Below are positions 25,883 to 34,048 of a stretch of DNA of 64,000 nucleotides, one piece after another. Origin of the DNA: Streptomyces zhihengii (GTDB taxonomy: Bacteria; Actinomycetota; Actinomycetes; Streptomycetales; Streptomycetaceae); assembly GCF_016919245.1 (NCBI RefSeq), contig NZ_JAFEJA010000002.1:1676501-1740500 (forward strand), in the 5' to 3' direction. Within the stretch, counting starts at the first letter, position 1, and every line of letters starts with the position of its first letter. Both the position numbers and the translations under genes were made by a program. The notes below the pieces were generated by a model. The model saw nothing but the letters and a program-made list of their open reading frames with translations, was not told where the DNA came from and ran no database searches.

Positions 25883-26221
25883 ATGGCGAAGCGGGTGCAC
25901 CGGCCCCGTGAGGACGCGGAGTTCGATTTCATCCTCAGGATGAGCGACGTCCCGGTCCTCGCCTGCTTCACCGGGACATGGCCCAAGGCCGTCGAGCCCT
26001 GCCGGGCGATGGACCTCGTCGTGGGCGGCATCGCCGACGACTGCGCGGGCCGCCTGACGGTCGTCCGCGCCGACATCACCCGCTGCCCGGCCGCGACCGA
26101 ACGCTACGGGATCACCGGAGCCCCGTCCTGCGTCCTGCTGAAGGAGGGGGAGGCGGTGGCCCACGGCACGGGGCCCATGACCACCGCCGAGGTACGGGCG
26201 CTCCTGGACGGCCACCTCTGA
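25883..26221 (+). CDS. Thioredoxin-like protein lacking the CxxC pair
   Basis: A 112-residue thioredoxin fold. VLACFTGTW precedes the active-site position, and the cis-proline region reads ITGAPSCVLLKEGEAV. The canonical WCGPC is replaced by WPKAVEPC: the first cysteine is gone and the loop is longer by three residues. It is therefore unlikely to be a disulfide reductase; a chaperone or binding role, or single-Cys redox chemistry, is more likely. AGGAGG precedes the ATG. Confidence 0.8.
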   Translation: MAKRVHRPREDAEFDFILRMSDVPVLACFTGTWPKAVEPCRAMDLVVGGIADDCAGRLTVVRADITRCPAATERYGITGAPSCVLLKEGEAVAHGTGPMTTAEVRALLDGHL

Positions 26222-26325
26222 ACGTCCGCCGCGGCCCGCGGCCCCGTGCCCGCTGCTGACCTTCGCACCCCCGTCCGGGCCCGGACGGCCGCTCCGCGGC
26301 TCACCCACCGGAAGCGGTCGTCCCG

Positions 26326-27141
26326 TCAACCGCGTGCGGCCAGGGAGGCCTCGAGAGCGGCGACATGGCGCACCTCGGCTTCCCTGCGCACCGCGGCGAA
26401 GCGGCGGTCGACGAGCAGCACGGGCGCGAGCCAGAGCCATCCCCAGATGCCGAACGACTCGACAGTGCCCGTCTGACGGAGCAGCACGTTGGTGAGGAGA
26501 CCCAACCCGACGGATACGGCCCAGACGGCCGTGCGGTGGCGACCGATCAGACGGACCGGTGCGTTCCACGGTCCGGAGAGCATGCCCAGGGTCGCGGCAC
26601 GCACCGCGGCCTCGCGGTCGGCAGGGTCGACGGCACTCGCCGCGGCCACCTTGCCCCCTGCGAGGTCGGCGGCGAGAGCGCGTGCCTGTGCCTCGGTGCT
26701 GCGGTGTTCGGCGGTCCTGGCCGCTGCCCGCATCCTGATGTCCTCCCAGTAGCCTCGTCGGGCCCAGCGCTCCGCCTCGGCCAGCCGCTGGGCTTCCGCG
26801 GAGTGGGGTGCCAGTTCCCTCAGCCGCCGCGAGAGCCCGGCTGCCCGGCCGGCCCGGGCGGGGTGCTCGAAAGCATCGGCGCGGAGGCAGAACTCGGCGT
26901 ACCCGGCGAGAAGCCCCGCATGGTCCGCCTGGAGCGCGAGGCCGGCCCGGAACGCTTCCTCGGCACAGTCGTCGTGGTCGTCGTCGTCCTCGGCGACGTG
27001 TCCGAGCGCGAGCCAGCAGTACAGGTCCGGCTGCGGCCCCTGCGCGTCGAGCCCTTCCTGCGCCGCGCGCCGCACGGCGGCGTGCCCGCCGGCGACGAAC
27101 AGCTGCTCGCACCGGTCCAGGTGATTCTCCAGCGTGGTCAT
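26326..27141 (-). CDS. TPR-like protein with C-terminal membrane helices
   Basis: A 271-residue protein. The N-terminal half is helical and TPR-like (NHLDRCEQLFVAGGHAAVRR, then LGHVAEDDDDHDDCAEEAF). Two hydrophobic helices lie near the C terminus (TAVWAVSVGLGLLTNVLL and GIWGWLWLAPVLLV), followed by a basic helix. ATG 27141 was chosen because the open frame upstream is antisense-like. No family is recognised. Confidence 0.7.
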   Translation of the reverse strand: MTTLENHLDRCEQLFVAGGHAAVRRAAQEGLDAQGPQPDLYCWLALGHVAEDDDDHDDCAEEAFRAGLALQADHAGLLAGYAEFCLRADAFEHPARAGRAAGLSRRLRELAPHSAEAQRLAEAERWARRGYWEDIRMRAAARTAEHRSTEAQARALAADLAGGKVAAASAVDPADREAAVRAATLGMLSGPWNAPVRLIGRHRTAVWAVSVGLGLLTNVLLRQTGTVESFGIWGWLWLAPVLLVDRRFAAVRREAEVRHVAALEASLAARG

Positions 27142-27519
27142 GTTTGGTTCTCTCCCCTTGCCCTGCCGGGCACGCGTCAGTGTGTGAGGGGTAACCCAGC
27201 AGGTCAAGCAGGGTACCCATCCGTTTCGCAGGCCGGGGACTCCCACACCGACGGGCAACCGCGCCCGCGTCCCGGGGAACACCGAGGCCGCCGGGGACGG
27301 TCGGTGGCGCCGGAGGCCGGCCGACGGGCCGAGCGCCAACAGACCCGCACGGACGCGACACGGATGGACCAGCCGACGCCCGAACCCTCTCTTCCTTCCC
27401 CAACTCGCCTCTGACAAAGGCAAGTTGACGCCCAATCATCACCCCATGCACCCTGGCGCCCCCGCTGTCCCAATGCTTGACTGGCGCCCCGCCTCTCCCT
27501 CCACCCACCGGGAGCCCAC
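27142..27519. other. 378-bp divergent intergenic region
   Basis: This separates the TPR-like gene from a secreted-protein gene and must hold both promoters. A TTGACG at 27424-27429 is a possible -35 element for the secreted protein, but I see no good -10 at the right distance. I see no gene in it. Confidence 0.5.
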
Positions 27520-28221
27520 ATGGGACTGCTCCGCCACGCACGATGGGCCATCGCCTGCGCAGTGGCCGCCTCCACCGCTCTGCTGACCGCTCCCTCGGCC
27601 ATGGCCGAGGACGCCGGGCCGAAGGCACAACCGCTGGCCGCCGCCACCATCGCGGTCTACCCGCCCATTCAGGGGTCCTCCCTCTGGGACCGCTTCGGCC
27701 AGACGCCGCCCTCGTCCCACCACCGGGTTTTCTCCAACTGGGGCTACCTCAACGACTGGTCGGTCGACATCTACCAGAACCCCGGCGCGACGGTGGTGTC
27801 CCCGTTCGGCAGCAAGACCTCCGCCGGCAGCCCGGTGACCGTACGCGTCGTGACCGTCACCCCCGGCTGCGCCACCGGCAACCTGGCCGACGGCGGCTGG
27901 CGCATCGGCCTGGAGGCCCGCGACGACTCGACGGGGACGATCGTGGGCCGCGCCGACGTCATGCACGTCGACCAGAAGCCCGCCTCGATCACGGTCGGCG
28001 CCACCGTGGGCCCCTGGACCCGGCTCGGCCAGACCGGCAGGTTCCGCTACTCCTCCTGCTACCAGGTCAACGGGAACACCGGCGCCCACATCCACCTCGA
28101 AGTGATCAACAAGACCAGGTACTCCTGCTACATCGCCCGGGCGGCAGGCACCGGTCTCGGCGACGAGACGGTCATCGGCCGTGTCGGTACCGTCAACTCG
28201 GGCCCGCAGCAGGCCTGCTGA
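27520..28221 (+). CDS. Secreted protein with a degenerate M23 (LytM)-like fold
   Basis: A 233-residue exported protein. The signal peptide has a basic start, a hydrophobic core (AIACAVAASTALLTA) and an AMA cleavage site. The mature part resembles M23 peptidases: WSVDIYQNPGATVVSPFGS matches the usual HxGxDI...G.PV.AP..G region with the first His missing, and GAHIHLEVIN matches the HxH strand. Two of three zinc-ligand positions therefore remain. Several Cys in the C-terminal part suggest disulfides. It may bind rather than cleave peptidoglycan. The M23 relation is my reading by eye. Confidence 0.75.
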   Translation: MGLLRHARWAIACAVAASTALLTAPSAMAEDAGPKAQPLAAATIAVYPPIQGSSLWDRFGQTPPSSHHRVFSNWGYLNDWSVDIYQNPGATVVSPFGSKTSAGSPVTVRVVTVTPGCATGNLADGGWRIGLEARDDSTGTIVGRADVMHVDQKPASITVGATVGPWTRLGQTGRFRYSSCYQVNGNTGAHIHLEVINKTRYSCYIARAAGTGLGDETVIGRVGTVNSGPQQAC

Positions 28222-28263
28222 GGTCCCCGACCGGCCTCGGTGCGCGCCCGGAGCACCTCCGCA

Positions 28264-28306
28264 CCGTGATCCGCCGGCCCGCCCGGGGCGGGCCGGCGGA
28301 TCACGG
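28264..28306 (+). terminator. Strong terminator after the secreted protein
   Basis: A perfect 20-bp stem (28264-28283 with 28287-28306) with a 3-nt loop starts 43 nt after the stop codon. Confidence 0.9.
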
Positions 28307-28402
28307 AGACGGCCGCCTCGGGGGATCGCCCCGCACACAACACGGCCGGCCCTCGGGCGCGGACACGTGCGACTGTCAGTGCTCTCGGAGATGATCTCGG
28401 GC

Positions 28403-29029
28403 ATGACTGCGACCGCTGCCGACTACCTGTGGTTCGAGGAAGACTTCCCCGAACTCGCCAATGCCTACTGCGTCACCCTGGTGCAGGGGCTGTCTCCCTT
28501 GGACGTGCTCCAGCGCCTCGACGGCCGTGACGAGCCCCCGAGGACCGGCGCGGACGAGATCGACGAGGCCGCGTACGACCTACTGTGCGCCGACGACGCC
28601 CGGCAGCTGCTGGCCATGACGACCGTCGGGGACTGGACGCTGATCATCGAGCCCAACGGCTACCTCGGCGTCAGCGAGGACCGGGCCCTGCCGGCCTCCG
28701 CGGGCACGCGCTGGATCTCGCACTTCGCGAACATCAACGGCGTCGACGCGTTCCTCTGGGCCGAGGACACGACGAAGCGCCTGTCGTTCGAGCCGCTCTT
28801 TCCCGACAGCCGGTGGGGCACGACCCCTGACGACGTCCTGCAGCCCATGCACGACATCGGCTTCCAGTTCACGGCGGAGACCTCCGACACCGCGGACTCC
28901 CTCGCGGGCCCGGCGGCGTTCGCACTCGCCGAGCATCTCACCGGCATCCGCCTCACACGGGAGCTGCTTTCCGCAACCACCTTCGTCTGCGGCAGCACGA
29001 AGGTGACAAGCATGCGCTGTGGGAAGTAG
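28403..29029 (+). CDS. DUF6461-type protein
   Basis: A 208-residue soluble protein. The N-terminal YLWFEEDFPELANAYCVTLV followed by SPLDVLQRL is typical of the DUF6461 group common in streptomycetes near toxin or defence genes. ATG 28403 has GGAGAT upstream; ATG 28391 would place that site at the start codon itself. Base composition falls toward the end, entering a lower-GC block (29030-30300) with the toxin genes. Function is unknown. Confidence 0.8.
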   Translation: MTATAADYLWFEEDFPELANAYCVTLVQGLSPLDVLQRLDGRDEPPRTGADEIDEAAYDLLCADDARQLLAMTTVGDWTLIIEPNGYLGVSEDRALPASAGTRWISHFANINGVDAFLWAEDTTKRLSFEPLFPDSRWGTTPDDVLQPMHDIGFQFTAETSDTADSLAGPAAFALAEHLTGIRLTRELLSATTFVCGSTKVTSMRCGK

Positions 29030-29134
29030 GTGACATTTTCCAGGCCGTACGCCTGCACCAGTCCGATCGGGGATTCGGTGAAAGTCGTGAACTTTCCTCG
29101 TTCTTCCTGATCGGTTTCGGTAACCCGATGAGAA

Positions 29135-29704
29135 TCATCCCCACATTCCGAGGGAGATCTCCTCGAACAGGCGGTTCCAGCAGCTTTCCGCGCCGGAGAA
29201 AGGCGTCTCGTCGATCCTCAGGATCTCGGACTTCATTCGTTCGACGATATCGGCATGGACGGTGTAGTCAGGGTCCGAGATTCCCTTGAATTCCCGCTCG
29301 CCCTCCTGGAGCACGATCAACGCGTGGACGAGGGACGTGACATCGGCATGGATCTCCGTGATCACATCGTCCCCCTCCGGAATTTCGTAGACCTTCCCCG
29401 ATTCGGGATCGATGAAGATGGTCCAGTGCAGGAGCCGCCCCAGAATTTCCCAGCTCTCGCAGCCGGCCGGAGCCTCGGATCCTTCGTCCTCGAAGTACTC
29501 CAGCAGGCCGGAGGTGCGGGAGATCGACTCACGCTCCTCCAGATCGTCCTCGGGGGTGAACCACTTGCTCGTGGGAAGGCCCGTGAACGAGAGGAAGCCG
29601 GCTGTCTCCTGCCGCAGTCCCGACTCCTGGGGGATCGCGAAGTAGACGACTCCGGTGATGCCGAACACGTCGAGGAGCCGCTGCGGCGGAATGGTGGTCA
29701 ACAT
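29135..29704 (-). CDS. SUKH-4-like immunity protein
   Basis: A 189-residue acidic protein with the pattern of SUKH-superfamily immunity proteins: GLPTSKWFTPEDDL near the first strand and WTIFIDPESGKVYEIPEGDD in the core. It starts 27 bp after the stop of the large toxin gene on the same strand, the usual toxin-then-immunity order, and probably binds and blocks that toxin's C-terminal domain. Codon use is less GC-rich than in the neighbours, suggesting transfer. Identification is by motif and context. Confidence 0.8.
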   Translation of the reverse strand: MLTTIPPQRLLDVFGITGVVYFAIPQESGLRQETAGFLSFTGLPTSKWFTPEDDLEERESISRTSGLLEYFEDEGSEAPAGCESWEILGRLLHWTIFIDPESGKVYEIPEGDDVITEIHADVTSLVHALIVLQEGEREFKGISDPDYTVHADIVERMKSEILRIDETPFSGAESCWNRLFEEISLGMWG

Positions 29705-29731
29705 GAGGGTGAGCCGATCTTCGGGTAGCTG

Positions 29732-31267
29732 CTACGGGTGGCCTTGAGCCGTGTGACGCGCCTTGAGGTCCTGCATGTATTTCCTGTGCTCGCTGTCACG
29801 CGCATTCGATTTGTCTGTCTGGTCGTAGTTGTTGGCGTGTGTGACTTCCAGGTCCTGACCGAAATGCCGGGCCAGCCAGGCGTCGCATCTCGGGGACAAT
29901 TGGCATGGTTCGCGCTCAGTGTATACCGCCTCCAGTCCGTCCTGGCGTCCGCTTTTGAGTATCGGGTAACCGATCGTCTTTTCCGAGTGCGGCCCTTCGC
30001 TGTCGCCGACCAGGATGATCGGTTTGTTGGTGTCCGGGTCGACATATCGAGCGGCGGCGAAATTCGTTCCGCCGTAGTCGCCTTTGGCGAAACGGGCTAT
30101 TTCCGTTGCTCGGGACAGGTCGGTGCTGCCGGGCTGGATCTTCGTCGACGTGACTTTGGCGGTGTCCGACTTCTGCACCGGGAACGGGTTCTTCCCCTTC
30201 CCGGTGTGGCGCCATACCGTCCCGTCCGGCTGCATGATGTTCCGTATGCCCGAGTCGTCGGTGGCGCTGACCTTGCTCGTGGTTCCGTCGGCGTGCAGCT
30301 CACGGACGGTGCCGTCGGCGTTGAGCAGATACATCGGGGTGTCGTCGTCGCCGTCCGGCGTCTTGCACTTGTCCACCTCGTCCTTGGTCTTCTTGTCGGT
30401 GCCCTTCTGGTCGGACTTGCTCTTGTCGATCTTGCCGCCGTGGTCCTCGAGGGTCTTGACCATCTCGTCGGCCTTCTTGTCGACCGCGTCCTCGGCCTTG
30501 TCCATGACGGTGGCGAGCTTGTGGAACCGGCTGTCCTTCTTCACCGAGGTCTTGCGTCCGGCGCCGCCGGTCGTGAACTCGCCCTTCTTGGTGCCGAAGT
30601 TGTCGGCGGTCTTCTTGTAGTCGCCGGCCGCGCGGTCGAACTCGTCGAACTCGATGACGAGGTCCTGGGCCATGTCCGCGCTGCCCGAGGCCATGACGTC
30701 CTGCGTGCTCGCGCCGAGGTGGTCGGAGAAGAGCTTCTCGATCTCGGAGAGGATCTTCCCTTCGATCTTGTCCGTGACGATCGCGGTGATCTCGCCGATG
30801 GCGTAGTCGATCGCCTCCTGGATGATGAAGCGCGCCGCGGCGATGGCCGCGGCGGAGAGCAGCCCGCTGAGGCCGACGGTGAAGAACATGCCGACGACGC
30901 CCGCGGTCGCGGTGGCGGCCGTCGCGGTGAGCTTGCCGATGATCGCGATCTTGCAGCCGACGATGAGGTCGGCGCACTGGTCCAGCGCGCCGGCGAGGTC
31001 GTCGCACCCCTTGGCGAAGGTGGCCAGGTCGCGCGTGGTGAGCTTGCCCCAGCGGCGGTCGATGGCGTTGACCGTGGCGCCCTTGCTCTTGCCGGCGACG
31101 ATGTGGGAGCAGGCCTTGTTGCCCTCCTTGACGGCGTCGCGGATGCCCTCGGCCAGGTTGCGGTAGTCCTTGGCGGACGCCTTGACGTCGTCCTCGTCGA
31201 TCTTCGGCCAGTCGACGCCCACCAGGTCCAGGACCTCGACCAGGTCGTCGGGCAGCGTCATGCCCAT
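29732..31267 (-). CDS. Polymorphic toxin with C-terminal nucleic-acid deaminase-like domain
   Basis: A 511-residue protein. Residues 1-100 are helical and resemble WXG100/T7SS-type heads (DVKASAKDYRNLAEGIRDAV). Residues about 105-160 are hydrophobic, a Lys/Asp-rich linker follows, then short repeats (NADGTVRELHADGT). The C-terminal domain carries a zinc-deaminase signature: HSE in GPHSEKTIG and PC-x5-C in YTEREPCQLSPRC. This is the pattern of polymorphic-toxin deaminases that edit nucleic acid or nucleotides. It has no signal peptide, so a type VII-like export is the likely route. The adjacent SUKH-4 gene is its presumed antidote. Confidence 0.82.
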   Translation of the reverse strand: MGMTLPDDLVEVLDLVGVDWPKIDEDDVKASAKDYRNLAEGIRDAVKEGNKACSHIVAGKSKGATVNAIDRRWGKLTTRDLATFAKGCDDLAGALDQCADLIVGCKIAIIGKLTATAATATAGVVGMFFTVGLSGLLSAAAIAAARFIIQEAIDYAIGEITAIVTDKIEGKILSEIEKLFSDHLGASTQDVMASGSADMAQDLVIEFDEFDRAAGDYKKTADNFGTKKGEFTTGGAGRKTSVKKDSRFHKLATVMDKAEDAVDKKADEMVKTLEDHGGKIDKSKSDQKGTDKKTKDEVDKCKTPDGDDDTPMYLLNADGTVRELHADGTTSKVSATDDSGIRNIMQPDGTVWRHTGKGKNPFPVQKSDTAKVTSTKIQPGSTDLSRATEIARFAKGDYGGTNFAAARYVDPDTNKPIILVGDSEGPHSEKTIGYPILKSGRQDGLEAVYTEREPCQLSPRCDAWLARHFGQDLEVTHANNYDQTDKSNARDSEHRKYMQDLKARHTAQGHP

Positions 31268-31357
31268 GTGAACCCCCGTTCGACGATGAAACTGTCACTC
31301 TTTCGGGTGACTGAGCGCTCGTCAACTTTGCTTCCGTGAGGGCCCTGTGGAGTTCCG

Positions 31358-33115
31358 TCAGCTCAACGGCGGCTGCTGCGTCCCGTCTTCATGGAAACGT
31401 TCCTGCTTCGGCACGAGGCAGGTCAGAGCTTCGTCCATGCCGATCACCACGCGGCCCGCGCCGTCCAGCGCGACCGCGCGGACGGGCGGGCCGGGCCGGA
31501 ACGTTTGCTGAACGCCGCTGTCCCAGCCGACGTACTCGACCAGGCCGTCGCCCCAGGCGGCCACGAGCGTCGCGCCGCCCGCCGTGACCGCGGCGTCGAG
31601 ACAGACCACCGGCGACGACCGCCGAAGGACGGGCGCCGCCATCGGAGCACTTCCCGGTGCCCAGGCGCGGACGGCACCGTCCGCCCCGCCGCTGTAGAAG
31701 AGGGGCGTGCTCACCCCGTCGCCCAGGGGCACGTCGAGAACGGCCAGCGCCCGGACCGGCCCGTTGTGCAGGGGGGCCGCATCCGTGACGTCGCCGAGGA
31801 GCCGTACGGTCCCGTCGGCGCCGCCGAGGGCCACGGTTCCCGGGCCGGGCCCTGCCGCATGGGCGAGGGCCGTGCCCCGCTGCCCCCGCAGCGCGTCGAG
31901 CAGGCGCTCCGTGTCACCGGGGCCGTCGGCCAGCAGTCCGGCGAGTCCCGAGCCCGCCGAGCGCGTCGCCCAGCCGGAATGGGCTGTCACCCGGCCGCCG
32001 TCGTCGAGCACCAGCACGGTCCCGTCCGGGAGGACGCTCGCGGTCAACGGGTCGGGGCACAGCTCCGGCAGACGCCCGCGCGTTGCGGCGCCGTCCAGGG
32101 AGACGGCCTGCACCACGCCATGGGCATCTGCGAGCACCACGCTTCCGGCGAGCGGCCCTTGTCCCACCGCCGCGGCGGTGACGGGGCCGGACCACGGCGG
32201 CGTGACATCCCCGCGGACGCGACGCCACAGCATCCGCCAGTCGGCCCCCGCAGCGGCCTCGTGCAGGGCGACGGCGATCCGCGGGTCCGCACCGTCGCCC
32301 AGCACGCCCAGAAGGGTCAGCGCACGGGTGGCGGGCCGCGACTCCGCGCACAGGGCCTGCCCCGCCCTCAGCCAGGCGGCCCGGAGACCACCGTGCTCAT
32401 GGCCGGTGTCCCTCTCGTAGGCGGCGGTGACCTTCCAGGGGTCCGCCTCGCAGACGGCGACCGGATCGGACAGGTCGGGCGCCGCGCCGTCGTCCGACCG
32501 GTGCTCTTGTACCTCTCGCGGGCTCCGGGCCACCGCTTCCCGCCACAGCGCGAAGCGCTCCTCGTCCCGCCACTGAGCACGATCCAGGTCCAGCTCCGCG
32601 CACGGGCTCCCGGACAGCAGACGGTGGGCGGGACTGCCCGAGCGGGCTTCGGCTATCAGACGGACCTGAGGCAGCTCGGCGAGCGATATGACGAACCCGG
32701 CCACATCCGCGTCATGGAGGTCGGGCAGGACGATCACCGTGTGGCGGGCGTCCCGCTCCAGTGCCGCCACGAGTTCCCCCGGGGCGCGCGCCACGATCCC
32801 GAGCTGATCGGCGATCGCCCACACGGCACCCAGCACGCTCTGACCCGCCGTCAGGGGTCCAGCCGCCAGAGGTCCCGCCGACACGGCTTCTGCCGTCTCG
32901 GGCTCTGCCGGCAGGGCGACGGCGTGCACGGCACGTTCCGGCACCACGTCGCTCCGGCTGCCGTGACGCACGAACCAGGCGAGCAACTCCGACTTCCCGG
33001 ACCCCTGCGAGCCCGACACCAGACACAGCCCGGGAGCCTGGGGATCGGCGAGCCAGCCCAGCAGGGCCGCGGCCGCCGGCTCACGGCCGGCCGCGGGACG
33101 CTCCCACCGCGTCAC
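31358..33115 (-). CDS. P-loop NTPase with C-terminal beta-propeller-like repeats
   Basis: A 585-residue protein. The P-loop GSQGSGKSEL lies near residue 37, in an ATPase domain that covers the first 200 or so residues. The last 300 residues are WD40-like repeats (VLPDGTVLVLDDGGRVTAHSGW, VALGGADGTVRLLGDV, FYSGGADGAVRAW). The GTG start overlaps the stop of the upstream SUKH-4/deaminase gene (GTGA), so the two are translationally coupled. In this toxin locus it could be a loading or sensing factor; that is inference from position. Confidence 0.75.
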   Translation of the reverse strand: MTRWERPAAGREPAAAALLGWLADPQAPGLCLVSGSQGSGKSELLAWFVRHGSRSDVVPERAVHAVALPAEPETAEAVSAGPLAAGPLTAGQSVLGAVWAIADQLGIVARAPGELVAALERDARHTVIVLPDLHDADVAGFVISLAELPQVRLIAEARSGSPAHRLLSGSPCAELDLDRAQWRDEERFALWREAVARSPREVQEHRSDDGAAPDLSDPVAVCEADPWKVTAAYERDTGHEHGGLRAAWLRAGQALCAESRPATRALTLLGVLGDGADPRIAVALHEAAAGADWRMLWRRVRGDVTPPWSGPVTAAAVGQGPLAGSVVLADAHGVVQAVSLDGAATRGRLPELCPDPLTASVLPDGTVLVLDDGGRVTAHSGWATRSAGSGLAGLLADGPGDTERLLDALRGQRGTALAHAAGPGPGTVALGGADGTVRLLGDVTDAAPLHNGPVRALAVLDVPLGDGVSTPLFYSGGADGAVRAWAPGSAPMAAPVLRRSSPVVCLDAAVTAGGATLVAAWGDGLVEYVGWDSGVQQTFRPGPPVRAVALDGAGRVVIGMDEALTCLVPKQERFHEDGTQQPPLS

Positions 33116-33999
33116 CGGCCCCTCGCCTGCTCCGCGGCGTGCACGACGAGCTCCTTGAAGCCTTCTTCACGGGATCCGGCCGTCTCCCCGTAGTCGAAGC
33201 TGTGGGTGAACTGCGCCTCGGGGAAGGTCTCCTTCATCCACACCGCGCAGTAGTGACCCGGCATGAGGCACGGCTCCAGCTCGCAGTAGACCCGCCGCAC
33301 CTGATGCGGCTCGACACCCTCGCCGGACAGACGCTTCCAGATGAGTTCCTCCGGGTGCGGACGCCCGGGCCCCGTCGCCTCCGTGACCACGTGCTCCGCG
33401 CCGGCGGAGTCGACGTACGCGAACGCGGCGGAGAACGGGAAGTTCAGGGTGTGCCGCACGTCGTCGAGGACGCGCGGCCACCAGGACTCGCGCTCCTCGA
33501 ACGCCGCGGCGTCGATCCGCCGCAGCTCCGCCGCCAGGTCCCGGAAGACCGCCGCTGCCTCCGGCAGCCCCGAGGCCACGGCAAGGAGGGACCGCGCACG
33601 GTCGAGCGCCACCAGGGACGCGCCGAGGGTGGACACGTCCGTGCTGACGAACATGTCGTCCACCACACCGTTCAGCACCACGGCCTGCACCGCGCCGTCG
33701 GGCCGGACGCACAGATGCGCCAGACCGTCGAAGCCGATGCGCGGCCAGCTCTCCAGCTCCGGATGGGGCCGCGGTCCCGCCGAACGGGCGGCGACAGCAC
33801 CCAGGGTCACCGGGTCCCCCTCCAGCGGGGCGCTGAAGTACGGAGGGACGACCACGGGAACGCCGGACTCCTTCAGCAGCACGGCAGCCGTCTCCGGCAG
33901 CCGCGCCCCTGACAGGCTCGCCCGCGAGAAACGCCGCAACCCGTCGCGACCGAAATGCTGAAGCAGCTCGTCGCGGCTCTCAGGAGCGGGGGACGACAT
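33112..33999 (-). CDS. SUKH-4-like domain fused to a deaminase-like domain
   Basis: A 295-residue protein. The N-terminal 170 residues look like a SUKH-4 fold (LPETAAVLLKESGVPVVVPPYF, GFDGLAHLCVRPDGAVQAVVLNG, FVSTDVSTLGASLVALDRA). The C-terminal 110 residues carry a deaminase-like zinc signature: HPEE followed by CELEPC-x6-C in VYCELEPCLMPGHYC. The same overall pattern ends the toxin two genes downstream. Whether the domain is active, a decoy or self-restrained by the SUKH part is open. An IS1380-family element inserted 49 bp upstream of its start, between the gene and any distant promoter. Confidence 0.75.
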   Translation of the reverse strand: MSSPAPESRDELLQHFGRDGLRRFSRASLSGARLPETAAVLLKESGVPVVVPPYFSAPLEGDPVTLGAVAARSAGPRPHPELESWPRIGFDGLAHLCVRPDGAVQAVVLNGVVDDMFVSTDVSTLGASLVALDRARSLLAVASGLPEAAAVFRDLAAELRRIDAAAFEERESWWPRVLDDVRHTLNFPFSAAFAYVDSAGAEHVVTEATGPGRPHPEELIWKRLSGEGVEPHQVRRVYCELEPCLMPGHYCAVWMKETFPEAQFTHSFDYGETAGSREEGFKELVVHAAEQARGR

Positions 34000-34048
34000 G
34001 GATACCTCGCACAACAGACAGACGGCAGGTGGTCGGAGTCGACCTTAG

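Noticed and set aside
29738..31339. A 533-residue plus-strand open frame antisense to the toxin gene
   Set aside because: The sequence is repetitive Val/Leu/Gly and the opposite strand holds the deaminase signature and coupled immunity gene.
33112..33999. Disruption of the SUKH-4/deaminase gene by the first IS1380 copy
   Set aside because: The IS ends 49 bp upstream of the start codon; the gene itself is intact, only its promoter region may be affected.
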